Position numbers and translations under genes: made by a program. 64,000 bases of DNA from an uncultured Spirochaeta sp. (GTDB lineage: Bacteria; Spirochaetota; Spirochaetia; DSM-27196; Alkalispirochaetaceae). The notes under the pieces are model-generated. The model did not search any database. It had not been told where the DNA came from and was given only the letters and a program-made list of their open reading frames with translations. The stretch spans positions 1 through 64,000 of the forward strand of contig CAJWEZ010000014.1 of assembly GCA_913030605.1 (NCBI GenBank), written 5' to 3'. Below, piece by piece: positions 50,877-60,000 of this stretch; the stretch's first letter is position 1, and each line of letters begins with the position of its first letter.

Positions 50877-52499
50877 ATGAAACGATTTCTTCTCACTGCC
50901 ATGGCATTGCTCATGGTTGGGACGTTGGCCTTCGCTGGGGGTGCACAGGAAGGTTCCAACGAGCAGGGGGGCCAGCAGGCGGCGTCCGATCAGGCCGGCG
51001 ATCAGTTCGGCGGAACGCTCGTGTTCGCCCGCTCCGGTGACTCCGTTGGTCTCGATCCCGCCCGCGAGACGGACGGCGAGAGCTTCTACGGAAGTACCCA
51101 GATCTTCGACAACCTCGTCGAGTTCGTTCCGGGTACCACCGAGATTCGTCCCGCCCTTGCGGAGAGCTGGGACATCGCCGACGATGGTCTCACGTTCACC
51201 TTTCATCTGCGCGAGGGAGTGACGTTCCACGACGGTACGCCCTTCAACGCCGACGCGGTTGTGTTCAGCTTCATGCGTCAGATGGACGAAAATCATCCCT
51301 ACTACGACCTCGGTCCCTGGAAGTACTGGGGCTACATGGGTATGTCCGACATCGTTGACGACATCGTCGCGGTCGACGACTACACCGTGCGGTTCGACCT
51401 GAAGAAGGTCGAGGCTCCGTTCCTCGCCAACCTGGCGATGGACTTTGCCGCGATCGTCAGTCCCACCGCTGTCGCCGAGCTCGGCGAAGACTTCAAGAAC
51501 CAGCCCGTGGGAACCGGTCCCTTCCGCTTTGTGGAATGGGTCAAGGACGACCGCATCGTGCTGGAGCGCAACGAAGACTACTGGCGCCGCCCCGCGTACC
51601 TGGATCGTCTGATCCTGCGCGTGATCCCGGACGCCACCGCCCGGTTCCTCGCCCTGCAGGCCGGTGAGGTCGACGTGATCGACTTCCCCTCCCCGGAGGA
51701 TCTCGAGGAGATGCAGTCCGATCCCAACATCGAGCTGATCCAGCAGCCCGGTCTCAACGTCGGGTACATCGCGATGAACACGGAGAAGGAACCCTTCGAC
51801 AACGTGCTCGTCCGTCGCGCGATCAACTACGCGATCAACAAGCAGGACATCATCGACGCGGTGTTCGGCAGTGCCGGTACGGTCGCCAAGAACCCCATTC
51901 CGCCGACGATGTGGAGCTACAACGACGACATCGAGGACTACGAGTACGATCCCGAGCGCGCCCGTGAGCTGCTCGCGGAAGCGGGCTTCCCCGACGGGTT
52001 CCAGACTGACCTCTGGGCCATGCCGGTGAGCCGTCCGTACTTCCCCGACGGTCGTACCGTTGCCGAGATCGCCCAGGCCAACCTCGCCGAGGTCGGTATC
52101 GAGGCCGAGATCGTCAGTTACGACTGGGGTACCTACCTGGACCGCACCGACAGCGGTGAGCACCAGATGGCGCTCCTGGGATGGACCGGTGACAACGGTG
52201 ATCCGGACAACTTCCTCTACGTGCTGCTCTCCAGCGATGCCGCGCAGGTTCCTGCGGGAAACATCGCGTTCTGGCGGAACGACGAGTTTGATGCCCTGAT
52301 CAACGAGGCCAAGACCACCTTCGACCGCGACCGCCGTACCGAGCTGTACATGCAGGCGCAGGAGGTGTTCCACGACCAGGCACCGTGGGTGCCGGTTGCA
52401 CACTCCGTCGTCACCGTTCCGGTGAACACCCGTGTGCAGGACTTCGTGATCTATCCGACCGGCAAGCGCGTCTTCTACGACGTGTGGCTGCAGGACTGA
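50877..52499 (+). CDS. Peptide/opine-type ABC transporter substrate-binding protein
   Basis: A 540-residue family 5 extracellular solute-binding protein. The signal peptide ends LAFAGGAQEG with no lipobox Cys, so probably periplasmic. Signature segments are LAESWDIADDGLTFTFHLREGVTFHDGTPFNADAVVFSF and VRRAINYAINKQDIIDAV. ATG 50877 follows AAGGAGG. It is the first gene of a complete importer and is separated from the permease genes by a hairpin terminator, which would let the binding protein be made in excess. Substrate class: peptides, or the ureido compounds used by the adjacent M20 hydrolase (inference). Confidence 0.92.
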   Translation: MKRFLLTAMALLMVGTLAFAGGAQEGSNEQGGQQAASDQAGDQFGGTLVFARSGDSVGLDPARETDGESFYGSTQIFDNLVEFVPGTTEIRPALAESWDIADDGLTFTFHLREGVTFHDGTPFNADAVVFSFMRQMDENHPYYDLGPWKYWGYMGMSDIVDDIVAVDDYTVRFDLKKVEAPFLANLAMDFAAIVSPTAVAELGEDFKNQPVGTGPFRFVEWVKDDRIVLERNEDYWRRPAYLDRLILRVIPDATARFLALQAGEVDVIDFPSPEDLEEMQSDPNIELIQQPGLNVGYIAMNTEKEPFDNVLVRRAINYAINKQDIIDAVFGSAGTVAKNPIPPTMWSYNDDIEDYEYDPERARELLAEAGFPDGFQTDLWAMPVSRPYFPDGRTVAEIAQANLAEVGIEAEIVSYDWGTYLDRTDSGEHQMALLGWTGDNGDPDNFLYVLLSSDAAQVPAGNIAFWRNDEFDALINEAKTTFDRDRRTELYMQAQEVFHDQAPWVPVAHSVVTVPVNTRVQDFVIYPTGKRVFYDVWLQD

Positions 52500-52533
52500 T
52501 CGCGGTCTGATCCCAAGAATCTGACTCTACTGG

Positions 52534-52563
52534 CGGCCCGGTCCTGTGACCGGGCCGTCTTTT
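52534..52563 (+). terminator. Intra-operon terminator/attenuator after the binding-protein gene
   Basis: A perfect 10-bp stem, CGGCCCGGTC (52534-52543) and GACCGGGCCG (52548-52557), with a 4-nt CTGT loop and a short T-rich tail (TCTTTT). Partial termination here would reduce permease and ATPase expression relative to the binding protein. Confidence 0.75.
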
Positions 52564-52575
52564 CCGGAGACCTAC

Positions 52576-53592
52576 ATGTTCCGATACATCTGGCGACGTT
52601 TGTTGCTGCTGATTCCCACGCTGATCGGCGTTCTCACGATCGTTTTCTTCATGGTTGCGCTGAGCCCCGGCGATCCCGCCCGGGTCATGCTCGGCGAACG
52701 TGCCAACGCCCAGCAGCTGGAACAGTTGCGACAGGAGCTGGGGCTCGACAGGCCCCTCGGCGAACAGTACATCCGATACCTCGGTCGTGCAGTCCAGTTG
52801 GACTTTGGCGAGTCCATCAAGACGGGACGACCGGTGATGGAGGAGATCGGTGAGCTCTTTCCCGCCACCGTCGAACTGGCCCTCGTGGCGATGTTCCTGG
52901 CAACGGGCCTGGGCATTCTGATCGGCGTTATTTCGGCGGTGAAACGCAATACCTGGATCGACTACTCAGCCATGGTCGGCGCGCTCGTGGGGGTGAGCAT
53001 GCCGGTCTTCTGGCTGGCGCTCGTCTTCATCATGCTGTTCAGTGTGGGGCTTGGGTGGTTCCCCACCGGCGGCCGCATGAACGTGCGGCTGTGGTTTGAG
53101 CCGATCACCCGACTATACATCCTCGACGGCATTATCCTCTGGTTCCGTGAGGGTGACGCCCAGTATCTGATCAGCGCGATCCGCCACATCGTCCTGCCGG
53201 CGGTGGCGCTGGCCACGATTCCGCTCGCGATCATCGCCCGGACCACGCGCAGCAGCATGCTGGAGACGCTGCGTCAGGACTACGTGAAGACCGCCCGTGC
53301 CGCGGGAATCCCCGAACGGCGCGTGATCTTCCGCTACGCGCTGAAGAACGCGCTCCTGCCGATCATCACGGTGGTCGGTATTCAGTTCGGTCTGCTGCTG
53401 GCGGGGGCGATCCTCACGGAGACGATCTTCGCCTGGCCCGGTATCGGGCGGTGGCTGTACACCGCGATCGCCGCGCGGGACTACCCCGCGGTTCAGGGAG
53501 GCGTCGTGGTGGTATCCACGGTGTTCGTCCTGATCAACCTGGTGGTGGACGTGCTCTATTCGGTGGTCAATCCCCGGATCAGGTTGCAGTGA
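52576..53592 (+). CDS. Opp/Dpp-type ABC permease 1
   Basis: A 338-residue membrane protein with six helices, starting MFRYIWRRLLLLIPTLIGVLTIVFFMVALSPGDPA, the standard DppB/OppB start. The EAA loop DYVKTARAAGIPERRVIFRYALKNALLP contacts an ATPase subunit. ATG 52576 with CGGAGA upstream is preferred over a GTG at 52546 that lies inside the terminator hairpin. The second permease gene follows by 16 bp. Confidence 0.94.
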   Translation: MFRYIWRRLLLLIPTLIGVLTIVFFMVALSPGDPARVMLGERANAQQLEQLRQELGLDRPLGEQYIRYLGRAVQLDFGESIKTGRPVMEEIGELFPATVELALVAMFLATGLGILIGVISAVKRNTWIDYSAMVGALVGVSMPVFWLALVFIMLFSVGLGWFPTGGRMNVRLWFEPITRLYILDGIILWFREGDAQYLISAIRHIVLPAVALATIPLAIIARTTRSSMLETLRQDYVKTARAAGIPERRVIFRYALKNALLPIITVVGIQFGLLLAGAILTETIFAWPGIGRWLYTAIAARDYPAVQGGVVVVSTVFVLINLVVDVLYSVVNPRIRLQ

Positions 53593-53608
53593 CGGAGGGA
53601 AGACAAGA

Positions 53609-54490
53609 ATGAGTGACGCACAGACGACGCAGGCGGTACCCGCCGACCTGACACCGTTTCAGGAAAACTGGACCCGCCTGCGGCAGAACAAGGCCGCGGT
53701 CGCCGGGCTCATCATCATCGGGCTGTTTCTGATCACCGCGACGTTCGCACCGCTGATCGCCCCGGCGGATCCCACGGCGCAGAACATCAGCGTTCGTAAG
53801 ACCGAACCGTTTACCGACGGGTATATTCTCGGCACAGACGATCTGGGACGCGACCTGCTCAGTCGCATCATTTTCGGTGCCCGTCTGAGTATGACGATCG
53901 GGGTGGTCTCCGTGGGCATCGCCATGATCGGCGGCGTGTTCCTGGGAACCCTGGCAGGGTTCTACGGCGGCCTCTTTGACCGCCTGGTCATGCGGCTGAT
54001 CGACATCATGCTGGCGTTTCCCTACGTCCTGCTCACGATCGTTATCGTTGCCGTGCTGGGACCCAACCTCACCAACGCGATGATGGCGATCGGCATCAGT
54101 CAGATGCCGCGCTACGTGCGCCTGGTCCGGGCGTCGGTACTCGCGGAGAAGGAAGCGGACTACGTCCTCGCCGAACGCAGTCTGGGGACGGGAAACTTCG
54201 AACTCATGTTCGGCTCGATCCTGCCCAACAGTCTGGCACCGGTGATCGTGCAGGCCACGCTGGGCGTTGGCGATGCGATCCTCTCGTCGGCGGCGCTGAG
54301 CTTTCTCGGTCTCGGCGCCCAGCCCCCGACGCCGGAGTGGGGGCTGATGATCGCCTCCAGTCGCGAGTTTGTCACCAGTGCATGGTGGATCGTTACGTTC
54401 CCGGGGCTCGCGACGCTGCTGGCGGTGCTCGGATTCAATCTGTTCGGCGACGGGCTGCGCGACGTCCTCGACCCGCGGATGAAGGACTGA
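53609..54490 (+). CDS. Opp/Dpp-type ABC permease 2
   Basis: A 293-residue DppC/OppC-like membrane protein: LRQNKAAVAGLIIIGLFLITATFAPLIAP start, YILGTDDLGRDLLSRIIFGARLSM loop, and the EAA motif YVLAERSLGTGNFELMFGSILPNSL. It pairs with permease 1 to form the channel. The start ATG 53609 has GGAGGGAAG upstream. The first ATPase gene follows after 9 bp. Confidence 0.94.
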   Translation: MSDAQTTQAVPADLTPFQENWTRLRQNKAAVAGLIIIGLFLITATFAPLIAPADPTAQNISVRKTEPFTDGYILGTDDLGRDLLSRIIFGARLSMTIGVVSVGIAMIGGVFLGTLAGFYGGLFDRLVMRLIDIMLAFPYVLLTIVIVAVLGPNLTNAMMAIGISQMPRYVRLVRASVLAEKEADYVLAERSLGTGNFELMFGSILPNSLAPVIVQATLGVGDAILSSAALSFLGLGAQPPTPEWGLMIASSREFVTSAWWIVTFPGLATLLAVLGFNLFGDGLRDVLDPRMKD

Positions 54491-54499
54491 GGAGGCACC

Positions 54500-55537
54500 A
54501 TGGCAGACGCACTGTTGCAGGTCGAGGACCTGCACGTCAGTTTTCATACGGTTCGCGGTGTCGTGCGCGCGGTCCGCGGCATCAACCTGGACATCCGGCC
54601 GGGAGAGACGGTCGCCCTGGTCGGTGAGTCCGGGTGCGGCAAGAGTGTGACCGCCCACGCGATCACCGGGCTTCTTCCCACGCCGCCGGCGAACGTGGAA
54701 CAGGGCCGGATCATGTTCGACGGTCGCGACCTCCTGCAGCTCGGCGACCGCGAGCGCCGCGCCCTGCGCGGGGTGCGCATCAGCATGATCTTTCAGGAGC
54801 CCATGACGAGCCTCAACCCGGTCTTCAAGATCGGCGAGCAGATCGCCGACGTGTTCCGGGTTCACCACAAGCTCAACAAAAAAGAGGCGTGGAACCGTGC
54901 CGTCGAGCTCCTGGACCTGGTCAAGATCCCGGAGCCGGAGCGGCGCGCCCACGAGTACGCCCACCAGCTCAGCGGCGGCATGCGGCAGCGGGCGATGATC
55001 GCCATGGCGCTGGCCAGCCCGGAACCGGGTCTGATCATCGCCGACGAGCCGACCACGGCGCTGGACGTGACGATCCAGGCGCAGATTCTGCACCTGCTCT
55101 CGCAGCTGCAGGAACGGGTGGGTGTCGCGATCCTGCTGATCACGCACGATATGGGCGTTGTCGCCCAGGTGGCGCACCGGGTGACGGTGATGTACGCCGG
55201 TCGCGCCGTGGAGCAGGGGAGCGTGGAGCAGATCTTCCGCGAACCCCGGCACCCGTACACGCGGGGGCTGCTCAACAGTCTCCCGGGGAACCCCAAGTAC
55301 CGCGGCGCCCGGCGGCTGGAGGCGATTCCCGGCACGGTGCCGGACCTCCGCACGCTCGGTTCGGGCTGTCCATTCGTGAACCGCTGCCCGCACCCCGGTG
55401 ACGAGTGCGCGACGCAGTTTCCGGAGGCCGTGTCCTCCGGTGGCGATCACATGGCGTGGTGCTGGTACCCCGACAGCGGCGTCATCGGGCAGCCGGACGC
55501 CGATTCTCAGGCAACACAGGAGGCTGGTCGTGGCTGA
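54500..55537 (+). CDS. Opp/Dpp-type ABC ATPase D
   Basis: A 345-residue ATPase with Walker A GESGCGKS, signature LSGGMRQR, Walker B LIIADEPTTALD and the C-terminal oligopeptide-transport domain with several Cys (GCPFVNRCPHPGDEC, WCW), a candidate iron-sulfur or zinc site known in such ATPases. ATG 54500 follows GAGGAGG. The last 8 bp overlap the second ATPase gene. Confidence 0.95.
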   Translation: MADALLQVEDLHVSFHTVRGVVRAVRGINLDIRPGETVALVGESGCGKSVTAHAITGLLPTPPANVEQGRIMFDGRDLLQLGDRERRALRGVRISMIFQEPMTSLNPVFKIGEQIADVFRVHHKLNKKEAWNRAVELLDLVKIPEPERRAHEYAHQLSGGMRQRAMIAMALASPEPGLIIADEPTTALDVTIQAQILHLLSQLQERVGVAILLITHDMGVVAQVAHRVTVMYAGRAVEQGSVEQIFREPRHPYTRGLLNSLPGNPKYRGARRLEAIPGTVPDLRTLGSGCPFVNRCPHPGDECATQFPEAVSSGGDHMAWCWYPDSGVIGQPDADSQATQEAGRG

Positions 55538-56513
55538 GCGCACCAACGACGCGATCCTCACCGTGGAGGACCTCAAGACGTACTTCACCGTCGGAGATTC
55601 CGTGGTAAAGGCGGTGGACGGGGTCTCCTTCACCATCAAAAAGGGCGAAATTCTCGGCGTGGTGGGCGAGTCCGGATGCGGCAAGTCGACCCTCGGACGG
55701 ACGGTCCTGCGCCTCGAGAACAAGGCGGAGGGAACGGTTCGTTTCGACGATATCGACCCCTTTGCAATCAGCGGCGCGGAGCTCAAGAGCTTCCGGCGGC
55801 GCACGGCGATGGTCTTTCAGGATCCCTCGGCGAGTCTCAATCCGCGCAAGCGGGTGGATCAGCTCCTGAGTCAGGCGCTGCGGGTGCACGGCATCGGCGA
55901 CCGTGAGGAGTGGAAGCGAAAGGTTTCCGCGATTCTCTCGGAGACCGGGATCTCGCCGGAGTACCGCAACCGGTATCCGCACCAGTTCTCCGGCGGCCAG
56001 AAGCAGCGTATCGGCGTGGCGCGGTCGCTCATGCTCGACCCGGAGCTGATCGTGCTGGACGAGGCGGTCAGCGCCCTGGACGTGAGTATCCAGGCGCAGA
56101 TCATCAACCTCCTGCTGGACCTCAAAGAGAAGCGCGACCTCACCTATCTGTTCATCAGCCACGATCTCTCGGTGGTGGAGTTTGTCAGCGACCGGATCAT
56201 GGTCATGTACCTGGGGCGGGTGGTGGAGGAGGCTCCCAAGCGGACGATCATGGACAAGCCGCTGCACCCCTATACCCAGGCGCTCATGGCGGCGTTTCCG
56301 TCGACGAACCTGTCACACCGGGGTAGCGGTGTAAAGGCGGTGGAGGGCGACGTGCCGTCCCCGATCAACCCGCCCCCGGGGTGTCACTTTGCGCCGCGGT
56401 GTCCGTTTGCCACCGCCAAGTGCCACGCGCAGTATCCGCCGATGGTGCAGCGCGACGACGGTCACCGGGTGGCGTGCTGGCTCCACACCGAGGAAGGAAC
56501 CGGCGAGAGCTGA
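55530..56513 (+). CDS. Opp/Dpp-type ABC ATPase F
   Basis: A 327-residue ATPase with Walker A GESGCGKST, signature FSGGQKQR and Walker B LIVLDEAVSALD. The C-terminal domain carries GCHFAPRCPFATAKCH, again Cys-rich. The start is GTG 55530 with AGGAGG upstream, 8 bp inside the preceding gene, so the two ATPases are translationally coupled. It completes the five-gene importer. An 18-bp palindrome follows before the convergent GGDEF gene. Confidence 0.95.
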   Translation: MAERTNDAILTVEDLKTYFTVGDSVVKAVDGVSFTIKKGEILGVVGESGCGKSTLGRTVLRLENKAEGTVRFDDIDPFAISGAELKSFRRRTAMVFQDPSASLNPRKRVDQLLSQALRVHGIGDREEWKRKVSAILSETGISPEYRNRYPHQFSGGQKQRIGVARSLMLDPELIVLDEAVSALDVSIQAQIINLLLDLKEKRDLTYLFISHDLSVVEFVSDRIMVMYLGRVVEEAPKRTIMDKPLHPYTQALMAAFPSTNLSHRGSGVKAVEGDVPSPINPPPGCHFAPRCPFATAKCHAQYPPMVQRDDGHRVACWLHTEEGTGES

Positions 56514-56554
56514 CCGTGCGGCGGGGGCCCCACCGCGCGGGGCTCGCGCCTGCG

Positions 56555-56572
56555 CGGCAGCCGCGGCTGCCG
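56555..56572. terminator. 18-bp perfect palindrome between convergent genes
   Basis: CGGCAGCCG directly followed by CGGCTGCCG. It lies between the importer ATPase stop and the stop of the minus-strand GGDEF gene (56585). A loopless palindrome extrudes poorly in RNA but could terminate both strands or be a protein site; there is no T-tract. Confidence 0.4.
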
Positions 56573-56584
56573 GGCGGCCCGAAA

Positions 56585-58456
56585 CTAATCCTGTGCGTCC
56601 TCGTCCTCACGACGTTCGTGCCCCGGCATCGGGGAGCCGCCGGCGCCCTCTACCGCCGCCGAACGGGCCGCGTTCCGGCCGGCTCGTTTGGCGTCGTACA
56701 GCGCACGGTCGGCGGCGGCGAGCAGGCCTTCCGGGTGACGGGCGGCGTGTCCGTCCTGTTCCGGCACCAGTGCAGAAACCCCCAGACTGACGGTCACGAA
56801 GCGGGCCGGGCTCGTGGGGTGCGGAATCCGCCGCTCCACCACTGCGATCCGAATCCGTTCCGCGAGGTGGTAGGCACCGCGCGCCTCCGTGTTCGGCAGC
56901 AGAAGGACGAACTCCTCTCCGCCGTAGCGGGCGGCGAAATCCGGTGCCCGCTGGGCGTGCGCCTTCAACACCGCTGCCACGGCGATCAGTACCTCGTCAC
57001 CGGCCTGGTGGCCGAGGTTGTCGTTGAACTGCTTGAAATGGTCGATGTCCACCATGATCGCCGCGAGAGGTGCGGCGGCCCGGACGTGACGCATCCACTC
57101 CTCCTGGAGGCGGTGGTCCAGTGTGCGGCGGTTGTACAGCCCCGTGAGTCCGTCGCGCTGCGCCTGCTCGCGCAGATTCGCCAACGAGATCCGAAAGTCA
57201 AACACGCGGACCGATACGGCGATCGAACTCAACAGCGCGAATCCCAGCCACGCCAGCGGCATCATCGAACGGGACACCTGAACGAGTCCCGACACTCGCA
57301 CCACGTCGAGGATGAGTCCCAGCATCAGGACCGTCATGGCGGCCGCCACGAGCCGGGCTCCGGTGCGTTCGCCACGGATCGCCCGCGTCACGACGACGAC
57401 TGCCACGCCGATCGATGCGATCAGGACCGAAAGCCATCCGTAGAGGGTGTCCATCCACCAGGTCAACGGGGCGACCATCGAGACCGCGAGCCAACCCCAC
57501 GACAGGGCCTGCAGCGTCCGCATCGTGCGGCGCCGGGACTCCGCCGGAAACAGGTGGTTGAGGATGCGCAGGTAGAGCGCCGCCAGGGGGTAGATCGCGA
57601 ATCCGTGCAGTCTGGTGAAAAGCGCGGTGTTCATCCACGGCACCGAACTCAGCACCATTTCGCCCTCGATCAGCAGCACCCGCAGCGCCACAAGCGCGGT
57701 GAACGTCGCCAGAGCCACCGACGGGACACCGTGATTGGGGCCCAGACGGATCATGAGGTGGTACCCCGCCACCAGCAGCAGCGCCCCCACGATCAGGCCA
57801 TCCCACAGAACACGGTTCGCCTTGTTGGCCACCACGTGCTGGAGGGTGCCGATCCGCGCCGGCAGAAGCGTCATCCCGGCGTAGGGGTAGTACCGGGAGT
57901 CGATGTGCAGCACCAGTTCCACCCTCCCGTCGGCGTCCGGAACCAGCGGCACGATGACGCCGGCCTCGATCTGTGTCTGCCTCACGCCGTCGCGTCCACC
58001 GGGAACCAGCGGCGAAAGCTGTTGCGCAGACACGCCAGATTCCGGGTCGTGTTCCCCGATCGAGAGGAACTGCATACCGTTGACCCACGCTTCGAGGCCG
58101 CCGTAGGCCAGCGGAACGCGGACCGCCATGAGCGGGGTGGTGGGGACGTTGTTGATAACCAGTCTGTAGGTGATCGTGCCGGAGACGAATCGGCTCCCGT
58201 CGTCGTGGTAGTAGCGACCGTTTTCCGGCGGAACCACGGCGTAGCTCCGCGGCCGGCGGTCCTTCAGTTCCCCGGGGCTGAGCGCCTCGTCGACGTAGAC
58301 TTCCCAGGTACCGGTAAGGGGCGTGACGCCACGAAGCTCCGCGTCCGGCAGCGTCACCGAGCCATGGTCAACCGGCAGGTGGGGGGCGGGGCCGGCACAC
58401 GACGCGCCGAGGAATGCCGCGATGATAATCCACAGGTGCCGCAACGGTGACTCCAC
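56585..58456 (-). CDS. 7TMR-DISM-type GGDEF diguanylate cyclase
   Basis: A 623-residue sensor. The N-terminus has a lipobox-like LGASC. Residues about 30-210 form a jelly-roll-like periplasmic domain (7TMR-DISMED2 type), with TWEVYVDEALSPGEL and ITYRLVINNVPTTPLMAVRVP. Seven helices span about 215-425. The GGDEF domain begins AQRDGLTGLYNRRTLDHRL; the catalytic YGGEEF is near 511 and is preceded by the I-site RAPD at canonical spacing, so it should be active. The periplasmic domain probably binds a carbohydrate-like ligand. The start is GTG 58456, 5 nt after a TATGCT box. Confidence 0.88.
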   Translation of the reverse strand: MESPLRHLWIIIAAFLGASCAGPAPHLPVDHGSVTLPDAELRGVTPLTGTWEVYVDEALSPGELKDRRPRSYAVVPPENGRYYHDDGSRFVSGTITYRLVINNVPTTPLMAVRVPLAYGGLEAWVNGMQFLSIGEHDPESGVSAQQLSPLVPGGRDGVRQTQIEAGVIVPLVPDADGRVELVLHIDSRYYPYAGMTLLPARIGTLQHVVANKANRVLWDGLIVGALLLVAGYHLMIRLGPNHGVPSVALATFTALVALRVLLIEGEMVLSSVPWMNTALFTRLHGFAIYPLAALYLRILNHLFPAESRRRTMRTLQALSWGWLAVSMVAPLTWWMDTLYGWLSVLIASIGVAVVVVTRAIRGERTGARLVAAAMTVLMLGLILDVVRVSGLVQVSRSMMPLAWLGFALLSSIAVSVRVFDFRISLANLREQAQRDGLTGLYNRRTLDHRLQEEWMRHVRAAAPLAAIMVDIDHFKQFNDNLGHQAGDEVLIAVAAVLKAHAQRAPDFAARYGGEEFVLLLPNTEARGAYHLAERIRIAVVERRIPHPTSPARFVTVSLGVSALVPEQDGHAARHPEGLLAAADRALYDAKRAGRNAARSAAVEGAGGSPMPGHERREDEDAQD

Positions 58457-58461
58457 GCTCC

Positions 58462-58467
58462 AGCATA
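58462..58467 (-). promoter_or_regulatory. Predicted -10 box of the 7TMR-DISM GGDEF gene
   Basis: Minus-strand TATGCT ends 5 nt before GTG 58456. Its possible -35 (TTGCTC, 18 bp upstream) overlaps the -35 of the divergent flavoprotein gene. Confidence 0.4.
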
Positions 58468-58483
58468 CTACGGTCAGCGCCGT

Positions 58484-58513
58484 TTGAGCAAAAACGCCAT
58501 GAATCGCTACATT
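58484..58513 (+). promoter_or_regulatory. Predicted leaderless promoter of the YpdA-like gene
   Basis: TTGAGC (58484-58489), 18-bp spacer, TACATT (58508-58513), ending 6 nt before ATG 58520. No Shine-Dalgarno. Confidence 0.55.
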
Positions 58514-58519
58514 AGACGG

Positions 58520-59563
58520 ATGCTGTACGACACCATAGTTGTGGGCGCCGGCCCCCTGGGCGTTGAAATGGGCGCCGTTCTCAAGCGGGCGGGCGTGTCA
58601 TACCTGCACCTCGAGGCCGGGGCGATCGGAGACGCGATCACGAAGTGGCCGCGCCACACGCGGTTCTTTTCCAGTCCCGAGTGGATTTCGATTGCCGGTA
58701 TCCCGATGCAGACGCCGGATCAGGGCATTCCCACGGGAGAGGAATACCTGGCATACCTGCGCCACGTCGTGGAAACGCTGGACCTGCGGATCCGTACCTA
58801 CGAACCGGTGACGGCCGTTTCCGGATCCGCCGGGGACTTCCGGGTCATCACCCGCGACCTCGCCGGGCGGGAACATGAGTACCGCGCTGCAACGATCACG
58901 CTTGCCACCGGCGACCTCAACCGTCCCCGGATGCTCGGTGTCCCCGGTGAGGACCTGCCTCATGTGACCCACATGTGGCGCGACCCCCACCGGTATTTTC
59001 GGCGGGATCTGCTCATCGTCGGGGGCCGAAACTCCGCACTGGAGGCGGCGGTTCGCTGCTGGCGCGCCGGTGCCCGCGTGACGCTCAGCTACCGCCGGGC
59101 GACGATCGACGAGTCCAGGACGATCTCCCGTCTGCACCTGGAGGCGCGACTGCTCATCGAGAAGGGGCGCATTCGGTTTCTGCCCGAGAGCCAACCACGG
59201 GAGTTTCGTCCCGGGGTCACGGTTATGGCGGACGGCACCGAGGTGCCCACCGATTTCGCGTATCTGGCGACGGGGTTCGAGATGGACTACACACTCTACG
59301 ATCAGCTCGGCGTCGGCCGCGAGGGACCGGAGGAACGCCCAATGGTTAACCCGGAAACGATGGAGAGCAACGTTCCCGGTGTGTACATCGTGGGTACCGC
59401 CGCGGGGGGAAACCAGGACCAGTTCTCGGTGTTTACTACGACCAGCCACCCGCACTGTCTTCGCGTCGCCCGGGCGATTGCGCCGGATCGGAAGGTGGAC
59501 CCGGCGTGGGTCGGGAATCTCGCCGGCCGCGACTATCCGCTCTCCGGCGACGACATCGAGTAG
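58520..59563 (+). CDS. YpdA-like FAD/NAD(P)-dependent oxidoreductase
   Basis: A 347-residue two-dinucleotide-fold flavoprotein. The FAD-binding GAGPLGVE is at the N-terminus, and the NAD(P)-binding GGRNSALEAA near residue 175. WPRHTRFFSSPEWISIAGIP and the C-terminal GTAAGGNQDQFSVF match YpdA, the putative bacillithiol disulfide reductase, and related reductases. No CxxC thioredoxin-reductase motif is visible, as in YpdA. Bacillithiol itself is not known from this lineage as far as I can say, so the physiological disulfide is uncertain. The start is set at 58520 by the family start MLYDTIVVGAGP. Confidence 0.85.
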   Translation: MLYDTIVVGAGPLGVEMGAVLKRAGVSYLHLEAGAIGDAITKWPRHTRFFSSPEWISIAGIPMQTPDQGIPTGEEYLAYLRHVVETLDLRIRTYEPVTAVSGSAGDFRVITRDLAGREHEYRAATITLATGDLNRPRMLGVPGEDLPHVTHMWRDPHRYFRRDLLIVGGRNSALEAAVRCWRAGARVTLSYRRATIDESRTISRLHLEARLLIEKGRIRFLPESQPREFRPGVTVMADGTEVPTDFAYLATGFEMDYTLYDQLGVGREGPEERPMVNPETMESNVPGVYIVGTAAGGNQDQFSVFTTTSHPHCLRVARAIAPDRKVDPAWVGNLAGRDYPLSGDDIE

Positions 59564-59586
59564 ACGCGGGAGCGTGGACCCCGGGA

Positions 59587-60000
59587 CTACTCCGGTCGCG
59601 GTGGACGTCGGTCGTCCTTGCGTCGGCTTCGAATGCGTTTTGCGGTGAGGCGACGTTCCCGGGCGGCGCGGCCGGGACGGGTGGGTTTGCGTGGCCGACG
59701 ACGCACGCGTGCGTCGTCGATGAGCGCCACGGCCCGGGCCACGGCACGCTCGCGGTTGTCGTGCTGGCTCCGGGTTTCGGAGGAGCGGATCAGCAGGTCG
59801 CCGGCGTCTGTGACCCGGTGTCCCAGGCGTCGACGCACGCGGTCTGTGGTGGCGCCATCCAATCCCAGTCGGTCGAGGGGCACACGAAGGATCACCTGCG
59901 TGCTGGATGTGTTTACGTGCTGGCCGCCGGGGCCTCCGGAGCGCGTAAACTCCACGGACGCGGCGCGGACCACAGCCTCCGCCAGTTCGTCGCGGGTCAT
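59587..60000 (-). CDS. arfB: ArfB/YaeJ-type peptidyl-tRNA hydrolase (ribosome rescue)
   Basis: A 137-residue protein with the release-factor catalytic loop SGGPGGQHVNTSST (GGQ at 25-27), no codon-recognition domain, and a long basic C-terminal tail (RRRPRKPTRPGRAARERRL) that in ArfB enters the empty mRNA channel. It releases peptides from stalled ribosomes lacking a stop codon. Its ATG overlaps the stop of the MinD/FlhG-like gene (ATGA), so it is the second gene of that operon. Confidence 0.93.
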   Translation of the reverse strand: MTRDELAEAVVRAASVEFTRSGGPGGQHVNTSSTQVILRVPLDRLGLDGATTDRVRRRLGHRVTDAGDLLIRSSETRSQHDNRERAVARAVALIDDARVRRRPRKPTRPGRAARERRLTAKRIRSRRKDDRRPPRPE

